Below are positions 15,831-26,023 of a stretch of DNA of 64,000 nt, in pieces. The notes beneath the pieces are model-generated. The model ran no database searches. It had not been told where the DNA came from and was given only the letters and a program-made list of their open reading frames with translations. The stretch lies in the NCBI RefSeq assembly GCF_040784935.1, contig NZ_CP160680.1:124001-188000 (forward strand), in the 5' to 3' direction. Each line of letters opens with the position of its first letter. The first letter of the stretch is position 1. Position numbers and translations under genes: made by a program. This DNA comes from Lewinella sp. LCG006. Its GTDB lineage: Bacteria; Bacteroidota; Bacteroidia; Chitinophagales; Saprospiraceae.

Positions 15831-18800
15831 CTACCACAAATAATGCTTTACGAATCTGTTTTTCGCTACGAATAATACAGAGGTAGGCACCTTTTGAAAA
15901 AGGCGTGGTATCCAGTGTCGATACCGCAGCGTGTTTTTTCCGGTAGACCATTTTACCGTCGGCCGAAAAGATGTCGATCAAGATATCTTCCTGGTACGGG
16001 GTTTTGATTTGCATGTGCTCACCCTGAATGACGGGGTTGGGATATAATTCTACAACCGCTTCCGCTGGTAGTGCTTCCGTAGCAGTCACAGGATCTACGT
16101 GCAGGTTGATGTTATCGACGTACAAGTTGTTGCCAAAACCGGTATGATTTCTAAAGATCAGCAGTACATCTGTGTACTCCGCATAGGCGCTCAAGTCAAT
16201 GGTGTCGGTCCGCCATTCGTCCCCACTGGGGGTGAAAGGGGAATCCTGCGCTGGCCGCGTCGCCAGGTCTGCCCCACCTTTGAAATATTCGCTGACCAAG
16301 GTAAGGCCACAGTCGGTAGAAAGCAGCACCTCCAGGGAATCTGAATAATTGCCGCCCCAAAGGGTGTAGGCTACGTCGAAGGTAAGGAAAGGGGCTGCTT
16401 GCCCACTTAAATCCAGGGCCACCATGATATCGTCCAGTTCTCCACTTTCGAAATAATCGAAATTATTGACCATCATCGATCGGCTGCTATTGTTGAAACC
16501 ACCGACATTGTTGGCCGCCTGCCAGGTGATTCCATTGTCCGGGTTTTCTACCAAGAAGCCGGAGGGGGGAAAACTGCCTTCAAAGTCTTCGCTCAAAATC
16601 GGGCTGGCGGTATTTTGCGCAATAGAAATATAGAGGGAGTCGGTGTCTGAATTTCCTTGTGCATCCGTCACCGTGAGCGTGGTGAGGTAAGTACCGGGTG
16701 TATCGTACGTTACTTCGGCCTGGATGTCAGCAGACGTAGCGGGGGTTCCTCCTGCAAACGTCCAGCTCCAGGAAGCTCCTGCGTGGTCGATGATCGAGTG
16801 ATCAACATAGCGAAAGGGCGCAATTTCACACAATACCGTATCCACAAAACGGTCCACCGATACTTGCGCCACCGGCCGGGAGGGTGCCTCGAACAAAGGA
16901 CTTTCCCAAACGCCTTTCCCGTAAGAGGCCAACCTGATTTTTGAATCCCGGTAAAAAGGTCGGATAATATTGGTGTTGATCTCTACCGGCAACCCGTCCG
17001 CAAAATGTTCCCAATCGCTCATGCTATTGTTGCGGTAATAAATGCTGTTGGAGGTTGCGTAATAAATACCGCCATCGGTGCCGCCGCAAACGGCAATAGA
17101 CTTACCATTTTGGTTGTTCAGGATGGGCGTAGTCAGGTTGGTCCAACTGAGGCCGCCGTCTTCCGACTTGTAGATACGTTGGCCATTGCCCGTCGATTGA
17201 AAAGCAATGTAGACGATGTTCTCATCCAAGGGATCTACCTGTACCAGCATTTTCCGGGTATTGGAAGCGACCGGCAAAGTGAGCTGTTGCCAGGTATTGC
17301 CAGCATCGGTGGTCTTCCACAAACGGCCCAGATTCCCGGTGTTCATTTGTTGACAAACGTACATGACCGAAGGAGCTGACCAGGCAATTTCAATATAAGT
17401 AATGCGATCATCAATATTGTTGCCAAACGTGGCAAAAAGGTCAAACGTGACACCTAAATCATTAGAACGCCACAACTGATGATCTTTACCCGTGTAAGCG
17501 GTGTAATAGGATCGGGGATCAAATTCCAGTTCGGTCGACTGAACGCCCCAGTAGCTCTCATTCGGGTTGATACCAAACTGGAAGCTGGTGACTGGCTCGC
17601 CAATTTCCAGTGGCAAGATGCGACCGCCTACTTGCGTAGAATAGACCCTCCGCCCTTCACCAGGATTGACGTAGCCGGATGCCGGTTCGCCACCGCCGAG
17701 TTGCAGGAAGTCGCCAGGAGCCCAGTTATCAAAGGAGCTGAGCACTCCGTTGTGGTACAAACCACCTACTGTGACGTCCTCGTTCCAGCCTTGCCCAAAA
17801 CCCCAGTAATCCGAACCGTGGATACCGGTCATACGTATATCAAAGCCATCGGTGCTGAAAAAGTCGGTAGATCGATAAATACCGCCATCGGTTGTGATCC
17901 AGCTCGTGGTACCAATGGACCTGAAATCCTGCATGTCTACGTGCATACGGTAAGGACCTCCTGCGTAACCAGCCAGCGCTGTAAAGGTATTTCCCCCATC
18001 GGTAGATTTGTAGAGCGACAAGCCACCCACAAGCAGCTCGTCCGGGTTGGTATTGGAGCACATGAGCGCACAGTTGTAGTACCCCTGATGGTAAGACCAA
18101 TTGACGGATGCAACCGCCAAATTGATGTGATTTTCATCATAAGGGCCACCAGCCGGACCGTTCGGCAGAGTCCAACTGAGGCCGCCATCATCAGAACGGT
18201 AGAGGCCGATGAATCCGGAATCTCCGGTTTTTGATTCGCCGATGAGGTGAGCATAAACCCGGTCGGGATCAGCATCGGAAACGGCCAGCCGCACGCCGCC
18301 GTCATTGCGTCCCGGATCGGTAGAGGTGTGCCAGCCGTCGGTTTGGATCGTAAAGGTCAGTCCACCATCGGTGGAGCGGTAAAATTCGCTCAGGTTTTGG
18401 GCAGTATTACTTTTAGCCAGGAAGACAATCTGATCGTTGCTGGTATTCAACTTCAAGTCCCAGGCTTTACCGGGTGAGACCAGGTCCCAGTCGATGCCGG
18501 CGTCGGTACTGCGGAAGACCCCGTTGAAGGTAGACATCAAGACCACATCGGGCATGGAAGGCATGAAGGCGATCTCGGTGACCCGATTAAAGCCACTCAA
18601 TACGACCGTCCAGGTGGTGCCACCATCCTCAGAACGAAAAAGAAAACTACCGGAACCCGCCAGCACTAGCTCTGGATTCGTGGGATGAATTTTTATGGCG
18701 TCAATCCCCGTACCGATGGTCAGCGGGTCGTTCAGGCTCACATTGAACCAGGTCTCGCCTTCGTCATTGGAGCGGTAAATTTCACCGGGTTCCGTGCCGC

Positions 18801-19257
18801 TGTAAAGCACACTTGGGTCAGAGAGCGATTGATCCAGACAATAAATATTGGTATGCTGCCCGGAATCATCCCCATCGGTATTGTAGGAATCTACTGGCCC
18901 CAGCAAAGTCCAGCTGCCACTTCTGCCCGCTGCCGGTGCTTGCCGCATCGTTTGCTCTCGTCGTTGCAAGACCTCGGCCTCGGTGGGCAAAGCATAATGT
19001 CCGTCTGCCTGGATGTAAGCATCAATGGTTTTTCGCCACTTTTTGTAATACTGGGTATGGTATGATTTCTCCAACACCCGCTCGCGGTAATATGCCTGAA
19101 AAGCAGCATCTACCGCGAAGACATTGGGATCGTCTTCGTACATCAGCTGGGCCCATTGTGGCAAGGAGGCAATTTCAGCAGCAGCAGGCTTTTCCAGTAT
19201 TTGCGCAAAGCTCAGATTCGCAAATAGCATCATACAAACGAACAGTAAATTTTTCAT
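15826..19257 (-). CDS. T9SS-secreted Asp-box beta-propeller protein
   Basis: 1143 aa from the ATG at 19257; the frame continues further upstream, but the signal peptide MKNLLFVCMMLFANLSFAQ fixes the start. About nine Asp-box motifs (for example SNDEGETW, SEDGGTTW, SDDGGLSW, TTDAGNTW, SEDGGLSW) between residues ~140 and 790 indicate sortilin/VPS10-type beta-propellers, as in secreted sialidase-like or xyloglucanase-like proteins. A PKD domain follows (SWSWTFAGGTPATS, TYDTPGTYLTTLTVTD), then a jelly-roll-like segment starting EDFEGSFPPSGF, and a C-terminal T9SS sorting domain (LYPNPVIQGEHMQI to KALFVVD). It is probably exported and surface-anchored or released; catalytic function cannot be assigned. 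Confidence 0.85.
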   Translation of the reverse strand: MKNLLFVCMMLFANLSFAQILEKPAAAEIASLPQWAQLMYEDDPNVFAVDAAFQAYYRERVLEKSYHTQYYKKWRKTIDAYIQADGHYALPTEAEVLQRREQTMRQAPAAGRSGSWTLLGPVDSYNTDGDDSGQHTNIYCLDQSLSDPSVLYSGTEPGEIYRSNDEGETWFNVSLNDPLTIGTGIDAIKIHPTNPELVLAGSGSFLFRSEDGGTTWTVVLSGFNRVTEIAFMPSMPDVVLMSTFNGVFRSTDAGIDWDLVSPGKAWDLKLNTSNDQIVFLAKSNTAQNLSEFYRSTDGGLTFTIQTDGWHTSTDPGRNDGGVRLAVSDADPDRVYAHLIGESKTGDSGFIGLYRSDDGGLSWTLPNGPAGGPYDENHINLAVASVNWSYHQGYYNCALMCSNTNPDELLVGGLSLYKSTDGGNTFTALAGYAGGPYRMHVDMQDFRSIGTTSWITTDGGIYRSTDFFSTDGFDIRMTGIHGSDYWGFGQGWNEDVTVGGLYHNGVLSSFDNWAPGDFLQLGGGEPASGYVNPGEGRRVYSTQVGGRILPLEIGEPVTSFQFGINPNESYWGVQSTELEFDPRSYYTAYTGKDHQLWRSNDLGVTFDLFATFGNNIDDRITYIEIAWSAPSVMYVCQQMNTGNLGRLWKTTDAGNTWQQLTLPVASNTRKMLVQVDPLDENIVYIAFQSTGNGQRIYKSEDGGLSWTNLTTPILNNQNGKSIAVCGGTDGGIYYATSNSIYYRNNSMSDWEHFADGLPVEINTNIIRPFYRDSKIRLASYGKGVWESPLFEAPSRPVAQVSVDRFVDTVLCEIAPFRYVDHSIIDHAGASWSWTFAGGTPATSADIQAEVTYDTPGTYLTTLTVTDAQGNSDTDSLYISIAQNTASPILSEDFEGSFPPSGFLVENPDNGITWQAANNVGGFNNSSRSMMVNNFDYFESGELDDIMVALDLSGQAAPFLTFDVAYTLWGGNYSDSLEVLLSTDCGLTLVSEYFKGGADLATRPAQDSPFTPSGDEWRTDTIDLSAYAEYTDVLLIFRNHTGFGNNLYVDNINLHVDPVTATEALPAEAVVELYPNPVIQGEHMQIKTPYQEDILIDIFSADGKMVYRKKHAAVSTLDTTPFSKGAYLCIIRSEKQIRKALFVVD

Positions 19258-19389
19258 ACCAACAATTATGTCTATTGAGTGAAGCCGAAAACATACAAAG
19301 AAGAATCGGCAGTCTTCTACCGAAAATAATGAATGTACAGGGGGAGACATAAAGTAAGGTAAGGTAAGATACCATTCACCATCTCATGT

Positions 19390-19666
19390 CTAATCAACAA
19401 GAAACGTTTTACTGCCCTGCCGTACTCCATCATCCAACTGTAGCAGGTAGCTACGTCTGGTCAGTTCACCCCCAGCACTGTTCCCCCTAAAAAGTAAATC
19501 CTGGTCATTGTCCCCATCTACATCTGCAAAGGCGACCGCCCCAAATAGTACCGCTGCAAAAGGAGTATTGGGTACTTCGCTAAAATTCATCCGACACTTG
19601 TTCAAATGGAGAATCACTAGCCTCGATAAAGACCTGGGTGTTAATTTTTTGCGTAATATAAATCAT
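19390..19666 (-). pseudogene. Frameshifted FG-GAP/VCBS repeat remnant
   Basis: One frame from 19666 reads NTQVFIEASDSPFEQVSDEF then stops; a second frame continues the same kind of sequence, SEVPNTPFAAVLFGAVAFAD and VDGDNDQDLLFRGN, ending TFLVD. Both halves are FG-GAP repeat signatures (VSDSPFEQV, FADVDGDNDQDLL), so this is the broken end of a larger FG-GAP protein, with a frameshift near 19590. No sorting domain remains. Confidence 0.65.
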
Positions 19667-19725
19667 AAAATATGCGATTGATTTATCGTTTTTTGTATCT
19701 GGTCATCACGAAAAATGGTCTTGAT

Positions 19726-20448
19726 TCAATATCCCCTATCCTTCACCATATACCGAGCCAAAATCCTGCTCTTCTCGAGGTCAATTACATAGATCCAGTC
19801 TTCGCTCAATTGCCCCAACAAGCAATCTTCCTCAAGTTTTAGGATTTTTGGTTGATTCATCAATCCCTGTTTTCCTAGCGTGGTTTCCGTTAAACCAAAG
19901 CGCTGTTCGAGTGGTACGCGATAGTCATTACCATCGTAAGACAATTCAAAATGACGATCTCCCTGGAACATGAATGAACCGCGCACGGAATAATTTTCTT
20001 GTAGTAATTTGTTAGCCTCTTCTTCACTAGGAAATACTCCCTGGTAAGCACCTTTTTGGAAACCAAACTTTGATACCAGCGTCCTAATCGTCTGGTTATA
20101 AGTATTCGCACCCAACATTGATGTCCCGGTAACGGTACATCCCATCGATTTTCGCGCTAACCTGTATTGACGATCAATATTATAAAATTGCGGTGCAGGT
20201 TCTCCAAACGATCTTATTCTCGCATTCCCTTGGTAATAATCGACACCCCCTTGCCCAATATTGATCAAAGCAAGAAATACAAATGGATTTAATAAAATGG
20301 CATATTTGGTAGCACTGGACTTCCTGACCAGCAAAATAACGATGGTCAGTACCGTAGTAAATACAGCTGCTGTCATCAAAAAAAACTGGCAAGTAAGCCA
20401 CGCTCCAAAGGTTCCGAAAGCAAGTATTTTGCCGTCTTCTTTATGCAT
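19726..20448 (-). CDS. Hypothetical two-helix membrane protein
   Basis: 240 aa, family not recognised. Two hydrophobic segments lie at the N-terminus (FFLMTAAVFTTVLTIVILLV and YAILLNPFVFLALINIG), followed by a soluble domain of about 165 residues with SMGCTVTGTSMLGANTYNQT and, near the end, QLSEDWIYVIDLEKSRILAR. The topology suggests an inner-membrane anchor with a large cytosolic or periplasmic domain. Neighbouring genes give no hint of role. Confidence 0.6.
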   Translation of the reverse strand: MHKEDGKILAFGTFGAWLTCQFFLMTAAVFTTVLTIVILLVRKSSATKYAILLNPFVFLALINIGQGGVDYYQGNARIRSFGEPAPQFYNIDRQYRLARKSMGCTVTGTSMLGANTYNQTIRTLVSKFGFQKGAYQGVFPSEEEANKLLQENYSVRGSFMFQGDRHFELSYDGNDYRVPLEQRFGLTETTLGKQGLMNQPKILKLEEDCLLGQLSEDWIYVIDLEKSRILARYMVKDRGY

Positions 20449-20536
20449 AAATAGCTCGGTTGAATCGCACTTTCAAACAAGTAGCCACAAAAGCACAGAC
20501 CTATCTGCTGCCAGGCAGGCTCCGCGACTAATAAGC

Positions 20537-22348
20537 TCACCCCCAAACCCCGCCAAACCCGAGTTTCTTCTGTGGTTTAGCTACTTCGTCCAGTCCACCG
20601 CGTTCCTTGGGAGGAGAAGGCATGGGTTCGATGTCGAAATGTGCCAGGGCAAGGTCGGCCGAGCGCAAGGAGCCATTGACCCAGGCTTGCATATCGGAGA
20701 TGGCTTCGTTGCACAGATATATGCCTTTGTCTTTGTAGGGTTTCGACAAGTATTTGCGGGTCACACTGTCTTCGGCGTTGAGCCGCCACTGGTGGTAGGC
20801 GTACTCAAAGTCGTCTTTGCCGTTCCAGGAACGGTAGCTGGTCAGGATGGGTTCCGGCAAGTTGGTGGCTTCGAAGAGGAGGCACAGTTGCTTCATCATC
20901 TCCTCCACCACCGCCTGGGAGGCGGGAAAAATATCCTGGGCCTTGGCTTTTGAAAAGTGCTGCTGCAATTCTGAATCAAACATCGGCTCGATATTTTGCA
21001 GTCCTTCCCAAAACTGGCTCTTGCTAAAATCGGTGTACAAGGTCAGGGCGGCAGGGCGATCGTAATGTTTCTCCTTTAGTGTTACCTTTTCCCCGTCGAT
21101 CTGCAAAGTTTCCAACGCATAGAATGGGTAGATGGCGTTGAGTGGTAGGGTGGTAAAATTGGGACCAAACTGGATGGCAGGCCTACCCGTCATCCCGTTG
21201 AGCCACCATGCTTCTTTAAAATAGAGGTTAATTTTCATCAATTCTGCCCCTTCCACTTCGTTGATGGCCTCCCAAAGGCGAGGAGCATTTTTGTGCCGAA
21301 ACAGCGCGGGCGATTTGTAGAAAATATCGCTGATTCCCTTCACCGCGGTGGCGAGGATGACTTCCTTGGCATGAACAGAGAGGGTATCTTTGCTGAAAGG
21401 CGTGGCATTGTTTCCCCGTTCGGCAGCAGCGAGGCGTAGCTCAAAACCGTCCTTGGCATTGTGCAAGCTGTTCAGGTTGGTACTGAGGTAGATAGGAACT
21501 TTTCCCTTTATCGCTTTCACGATCGCATCGGGCAGGGTGCTGAATCCATCAATAAAGGTATTGTAAACCGGGTTGTTCGGAAAATCCGCCAACAACTGAA
21601 AAGCACCGCCCGCATTGGTGAAGGCCTTGAAGGTATCCGGAAAGCCGGTCGTATCTGCCAACATTCGTACACATTCCTCGGAATAGCCCATGTCGCGGAA
21701 GAGGCCCCAGATGTGCCACTTGTTGAGGGTTTTGCCTTTCCATTTTACCTTTTCCCGGATCTCGGTCCATTGGTCAGGCGTGAGTTCTTCGCCCATGGCC
21801 CAATTGTTGGCTTTCAGGATGCGGTTAAACGCATTGGCGATGATCTGATTGGGGTCAAGGCCCTGTTCTGTCTGGTCGATTTCGTAGAGTTCCCCCCAGA
21901 TGCTGTTATCGCTTTCAACGGCATCAGCCACCGAAAAACCCGATCCCCGGAAATAAAAACGGTTCGTGTTTACCGCAGGTTCTCCTTCCCTCACCACTAC
22001 TTCGCTCTTCATGGGGAAGGGCACAATCTGGTCTTCGAGTTTCAGCTCATGGATCAGGTTCATCAGCTCTTTCATGCTGTCGTTGAAACGCATGCCGCCC
22101 TGTTCTTCTTTGATGGTATTGACATCATGGTGCTTATGCTTTCCCGAAACCAGCTCGCCGTTATTGGTCAGTTTGATAATATCCGAATCCAGGCGCCCAC
22201 CAGTACGGTTAAGGCGCTCAAAAATGGCAATCTTCAATTTGGGCTTTTCCTTCATCAGGCGGTAGGCGGCGTACAATCCGGCCATTCCTGCACCTACAAT
22301 AGCAATATCGTAGTGCTCTATGCCTTTAACATCTTTAAAATTTCGCAT
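20537..22348 (-). CDS. Flavin amine oxidase family protein
   Basis: 603 aa. The N-terminus has the dinucleotide-binding motif GAGMAG at 19-24, the acidic end of strand 2 (AIFERLNRTGGRLDSD), and an FAD-contacting GGMRFNDSMKEL segment. Near the C-terminus, GIYLCNEAISDMQAWVNGSL fits the second FAD motif of monoamine or L-amino-acid oxidases, with the RSADLAL helix after it. The middle has the variable substrate domain. No signal peptide. It likely oxidises an amine or amino acid; substrate unknown. It is not obviously in an operon. Confidence 0.82.
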   Translation of the reverse strand: MRNFKDVKGIEHYDIAIVGAGMAGLYAAYRLMKEKPKLKIAIFERLNRTGGRLDSDIIKLTNNGELVSGKHKHHDVNTIKEEQGGMRFNDSMKELMNLIHELKLEDQIVPFPMKSEVVVREGEPAVNTNRFYFRGSGFSVADAVESDNSIWGELYEIDQTEQGLDPNQIIANAFNRILKANNWAMGEELTPDQWTEIREKVKWKGKTLNKWHIWGLFRDMGYSEECVRMLADTTGFPDTFKAFTNAGGAFQLLADFPNNPVYNTFIDGFSTLPDAIVKAIKGKVPIYLSTNLNSLHNAKDGFELRLAAAERGNNATPFSKDTLSVHAKEVILATAVKGISDIFYKSPALFRHKNAPRLWEAINEVEGAELMKINLYFKEAWWLNGMTGRPAIQFGPNFTTLPLNAIYPFYALETLQIDGEKVTLKEKHYDRPAALTLYTDFSKSQFWEGLQNIEPMFDSELQQHFSKAKAQDIFPASQAVVEEMMKQLCLLFEATNLPEPILTSYRSWNGKDDFEYAYHQWRLNAEDSVTRKYLSKPYKDKGIYLCNEAISDMQAWVNGSLRSADLALAHFDIEPMPSPPKERGGLDEVAKPQKKLGFGGVWG

Positions 22349-22412
22349 GAATATGGGTGTAAGTTAGGTTGCAGCTAAAGGTAGAAAAAAGGTGCGTAAA
22401 TCTTATGCTTGA

Positions 22413-23561
22413 TTAATTATAAACCAGCACGCTGAACTTCCTATCCTGATGATGAATTCCGAGAATGCCCCAGCTGTGGGAACTGGAGAACCATTTTTTT
22501 TCGTCACAATTGAATCTGTACCAATCAAATTCATTTATTTTCTGCTCAATGAGGTCCACATTTGAATTCGTAATGTCCAAGTGAGCCAACCCGGCCATGG
22601 TTTTCCAGGTAGTCATCCTACTCAAGGCTAAATTATATGAAGACTTACAGCACAATGCCGAATAAAGTGTATTGGAGGGCAATTTCGTAAGCTTCAGCGT
22701 ACCTATTCTACGCCCCGGGTAGTAAGCCCGATGAATAGAAAAGAGTATTTTTTCCGGACTGAGACCTCCACTCATTGAAAACTCTCCTAATTCTAAATAC
22801 CTGCTAAACAGCGGAGCTATATGCTCCTTTAGTGCTTCAGCCTTTAAGAACAAGACAGGCATCTGTTTACGATCGTACTCCTCTTTTGTTACTGGCTTTT
22901 CCTCAACCAGAAAAAATGTAAAAGGTGCAATACTAGAAGTAAAGAAGGTTTCTCTGTTTTCTACAAACCCTTTCTCTATGTCTCTTAATGCTTGGGGCAA
23001 AAAGTCGAATACTGTTTTAAAAGACAATGCTAAAGCGTCAATTTGCGCTTGCTGCTCAGCGCTAAATTCATGCCCCAACATTAGCATCGTTTGCAAGATA
23101 TTATCGACTAAATAAGCGTCCTCCTCCCCAAGGTCTGCTTTTGACAAGTAGTCAATGATTTGTTCCGGAGGTCGATTGGAAACCAAGTGAGTCACCCAAC
23201 TATCCTGGTCAATAAAAGGATCTTTTCTGGCCAGATCAAATAATACATCGATGGTACTTTCGTCACTGTTCTTTGCAATCAACCAAAGGCTACGTTGTTT
23301 GATACGGGTAGACATTGTACCCTCCTCATAGAGCATCCTATCGTAAACAACAAGGAGGTCTTCTAATTTATATTGCTCAAGATTTTCATAAATCCTATCC
23401 AGCGTTTTTAAATCTTTTGCTTCAATAGGTGTTGCCAGTGAAGCCAGATAATCATGCACATTTCCAGAATGATTACACGAAGAAATAAAGACGATCACGA
23501 TAATCCCCATTTGAAAGCGTAGTTGCCTAGCCATCAACAACAACCTACTTGAACTGTACAT
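22413..23561 (-). CDS. Hypothetical lipoprotein
   Basis: 382 aa; not recognised. The N-terminus (MARQLRFQMGIIVIVFISSC from the in-frame Met at 23534) is a lipoprotein signal with lipobox FISSC. The remainder is helical and charged in the first half (LATPIEAKDLKTLDRIYENL, DLGEEDAYLVDNILQTML), reminiscent of HEAT/TPR-like helical stacks, and strand-rich at the end (WGILGIHHQDRKFSVLVYN). Cell-envelope location is likely. It lies next to a possible small ORF and an OmpA-like gene on the same strand. Confidence 0.6.
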   Translation of the reverse strand: MYSSSRLLLMARQLRFQMGIIVIVFISSCNHSGNVHDYLASLATPIEAKDLKTLDRIYENLEQYKLEDLLVVYDRMLYEEGTMSTRIKQRSLWLIAKNSDESTIDVLFDLARKDPFIDQDSWVTHLVSNRPPEQIIDYLSKADLGEEDAYLVDNILQTMLMLGHEFSAEQQAQIDALALSFKTVFDFLPQALRDIEKGFVENRETFFTSSIAPFTFFLVEEKPVTKEEYDRKQMPVLFLKAEALKEHIAPLFSRYLELGEFSMSGGLSPEKILFSIHRAYYPGRRIGTLKLTKLPSNTLYSALCCKSSYNLALSRMTTWKTMAGLAHLDITNSNVDLIEQKINEFDWYRFNCDEKKWFSSSHSWGILGIHHQDRKFSVLVYN

Positions 23562-23630
23562 ATTATCTTATTTATAAGTCGATCAATAATACGACCAACA
23601 TAAGCGCGGAAAATGTCAGAGCAGCAAAAC

Positions 23631-23780
23631 CTATTGAATTCCTACCTCTCCCAAGGGAGTTTCCTGATAACAGAAGAGCGTAAAAGCGTGTGTTTGGTTC
23701 GTTGAGCTTACCAATTGATTAGCAAAGCTCAAAAAAAGGAATACGAGGGTAACGAAGAGAAATACGACAAATCTTATCAT
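23631..23780 (-). CDS. Possible 49-aa membrane or secreted peptide
   Basis: Short frame beginning MIRFVVFLFVTLVFLFLSFA, strongly hydrophobic, then NQLVSSTNQTHAF and ending GEVGIQ. It could be a small membrane protein or just the signal peptide of a lost gene. It starts 18 bp after the stop of the OmpA-like gene on the same strand. No homology recognised. Confidence 0.35.
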   Translation of the reverse strand: MIRFVVFLFVTLVFLFLSFANQLVSSTNQTHAFTLFCYQETPLGEVGIQ

Positions 23781-23798
23781 TGTTGAACCTTTAGCCCT

Positions 23799-24851
23799 TT
23801 AATTCAAAAAAACAATCTCTACCCGCCGGTTGAGCCTTCTACCTTCTTCATCGTCGTTCGTCGCGATTGGGACGGAGGTTCCCTTCCCTTCCGCCACTAA
23901 TCGGTCGCTGGAAATCCCCTGAGCCACTAAATATTGAAGCACGGCATTGGCTCGGTCCGACGAAAGTTGTTGGTTATAGGCGGAGGTGCCCACATCGTCG
24001 GTATGCCCTTCTATCCTGATGCGCTTGTCTGGATGGTCTTTAAGGAAGGTGACCAACTTGTTCAAGTCGAGAAAAGAGTCGGATTTCAGCGTGGAGCTAT
24101 TGGTTTCAAATTGAATGTTTTTAGTATTCAAGATACTAGCTACCGTTACCCCATTACAATCTTCGGCTAATGCGACCAGAAGTACATCATCAAACAGGTA
24201 GTAAGCGTAATTCAAGCCACCGGGCTCCACCACTGTTTGGGTTTGTTGGTCTGCATAAAAATTACCGATTGCCAGGTATTGGTAGCTGCTGTCCACACAG
24301 ATAGTGTCCGAAATTTTTATCCATTCATCATCAATATCATCTACAATGTTGTCCACATTGATCGTTGGTCGGTAACCAGAAATGCCTTCCCCGTATTTTT
24401 CGATCTTATTCACAGAAAGCAGCATTCCGATATTATTGATCTTGATGGAGTTCCCAATCGGTTTCGTCCAGACTTCAAAATAGTACCTTCTCCCTATTTC
24501 GAGCGAATCGCGGAACGCGACTTGGAGGAATTCTTTACAATGCTCACCACCTTCGCAACCCAATAGCTTCAGGCCCACCATTACATTCCCACTTCTCGAA
24601 CGGTAGGAGGCAATCGCAACATTGGGTCGTGCGTTTCGCATTCTCCCCAGCTCCTTTAGTTGTAGAATATCCGGGGACCCCGAATTCGGAGAAAACCAGT
24701 TGATCATCGAATCATCAAACTCCACATTGGTGAACATCCAATTGTTAATGGGTATCCGGCAATATTCGAAACCCGGATTAGGCACCAGGTTCTGCCCAAC
24801 GACGATCTGCTGAAGTAGCGCTACAAAGCAGAAGAGGAAGAGATTTTTCAT
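23799..24851 (-). CDS. OmpA-family outer-membrane/peptidoglycan-binding protein
   Basis: 350 aa. Signal peptide ends near QQIVVGQ. Residues ~22-215 are a carbohydrate-binding-like jelly roll (LVPNPGFEYCR, GRRYYFEVWTKP, YYLFDDVLLVAL). Residues ~235-350 are an OmpA C-terminal domain: IQFETNSSTLKSDSFLDLNK, IRIEGHTDDVGTSAYNQQLS, SDRANAVLQYL and RRLNRRVEIVFLN, with the Asp and Arg that contact diaminopimelate. It should tether the outer membrane to peptidoglycan; the N-terminal domain may face outward. Many Bacteroidota carry this arrangement. Confidence 0.85.
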   Translation of the reverse strand: MKNLFLFCFVALLQQIVVGQNLVPNPGFEYCRIPINNWMFTNVEFDDSMINWFSPNSGSPDILQLKELGRMRNARPNVAIASYRSRSGNVMVGLKLLGCEGGEHCKEFLQVAFRDSLEIGRRYYFEVWTKPIGNSIKINNIGMLLSVNKIEKYGEGISGYRPTINVDNIVDDIDDEWIKISDTICVDSSYQYLAIGNFYADQQTQTVVEPGGLNYAYYLFDDVLLVALAEDCNGVTVASILNTKNIQFETNSSTLKSDSFLDLNKLVTFLKDHPDKRIRIEGHTDDVGTSAYNQQLSSDRANAVLQYLVAQGISSDRLVAEGKGTSVPIATNDDEEGRRLNRRVEIVFLN

Positions 24852-24904
24852 ATTTGTGAGTTTTTAGGTTCTCCCGAGCGTGGAGGATGGGTAGAGCACA
24901 CCGC

Positions 24905-26023
24905 TTAAACCGTCATTTCCTTGAATTTTATCCCTAATGCTTTTTGCAGCTCCAGCACTTTTTGCATTTCGCCAGGGATGATCAAAGCAATAGACTGCCC
25001 TGTGTTACCTGCCCGGGCGGTTCGGCCGCTTCTGTGGGTATAATAATCTAAATGATCGGGTAGTTGATGGTGCAATACAAAAGCAAGGTTGTTCACATCT
25101 ATACCTCGCGCCGAAATATCGGTAGATACCAATACCTGAAGGCTTTCGTTTTTGAAGGCACGCATTACCTTGTCGCGTTCTTTTTGGAGCATATCCCCTT
25201 CTAGTGCTTCCACCGCAAAACCACTGTCTTTTAATTCTTTAGATAGCTTTTGGGCACCCGCTTTCGTCCGACAGAATATCACCCCTCTTTCGTCCTTTCT
25301 TTTACTGAGAATTCTGATGATTACATTTAACTTGTCTTTAATATTGGTATTAATAAAGTGGTGGGAAATGTTTTCATTTACGGATGCATTTCTATTTGCT
25401 TCAATGCTGACCACATCAGCCGACATGGTGCCTTCAATAAGCTGTTTGATTTCTTCGGGCATCGTTGCTGAAAACAGCCAGATATTCCACTTTGAGGTAT
25501 TGTAGGCTAAAATGCTACGCAGCTCTTCTTGAAAGCCCATGCTCAACATCTCATCCGCTTCATCCAGTATCAACGTTTTGACATTAGAGATGTCTACTGC
25601 TTCGCGCTCTACCAGGTCAATCAAGCGGCCTGGCGTAGCGACAACGATGTGGGTAGGTCTGGTTAAGGCCCTGATTTGTTTAGTGATCTTTTCACCACCG
25701 TAAACGCCTTCTACAAAAATCTTCCCATCAATGTATTTGGTAAATTTGAAGAGTTGCTTTTGAATTTGCTGAACCAGCTCCCGTGTTGGGGCAATGATTA
25801 AACCTTGAACTTCTGCTTTAGAAGCATCAATGGAATGCAAGAGCGGCAGGCCAAACGCGGCTGTTTTTCCCGTTCCTGTTTGCGCTAAGCCAATCAAATC
25901 GGTCTTACTCCCTAAAAGGGTTGGTATGACCTCTTCTTGAATTTTAGTTGGAAATATTATATCAAGTTCTTTCAGTGCTTTTATGTAAGCCTTACTTATT
26001 CCTAGTTCTGAAAATGTTGCCAT
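24905..26023 (-). CDS. DEAD-box RNA helicase
   Basis: 372 aa, the compact core without a long tail. Motifs: Q motif FPTKIQEEVIP, motif I AQTGTGKT, Ia PTRELVQQ, Ib TPGRLID, II DEAD in LILDEADEMLSMGF, III SAT, then VLVSTDISARGID (V) and HRSGRTARAG (VI). It unwinds RNA duplexes in ribosome assembly or decay, like RhlE/CshA proteins. Start chosen at MATFSELGI, directly before the Q motif. It is divergent from the metalloprotease gene. Confidence 0.92.
   Translation of the reverse strand: MATFSELGISKAYIKALKELDIIFPTKIQEEVIPTLLGSKTDLIGLAQTGTGKTAAFGLPLLHSIDASKAEVQGLIIAPTRELVQQIQKQLFKFTKYIDGKIFVEGVYGGEKITKQIRALTRPTHIVVATPGRLIDLVEREAVDISNVKTLILDEADEMLSMGFQEELRSILAYNTSKWNIWLFSATMPEEIKQLIEGTMSADVVSIEANRNASVNENISHHFINTNIKDKLNVIIRILSKRKDERGVIFCRTKAGAQKLSKELKDSGFAVEALEGDMLQKERDKVMRAFKNESLQVLVSTDISARGIDVNNLAFVLHHQLPDHLDYYTHRSGRTARAGNTGQSIALIIPGEMQKVLELQKALGIKFKEMTV

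Noticed and set aside
17479-18234. 251-aa plus-strand frame
   Set aside because: Antisense to the Asp-box propeller gene, whose motifs are unambiguous in the other strand.
21461-22378. 305-aa plus-strand frame
   Set aside because: Antisense shadow of the flavin amine oxidase; no recognisable motif.
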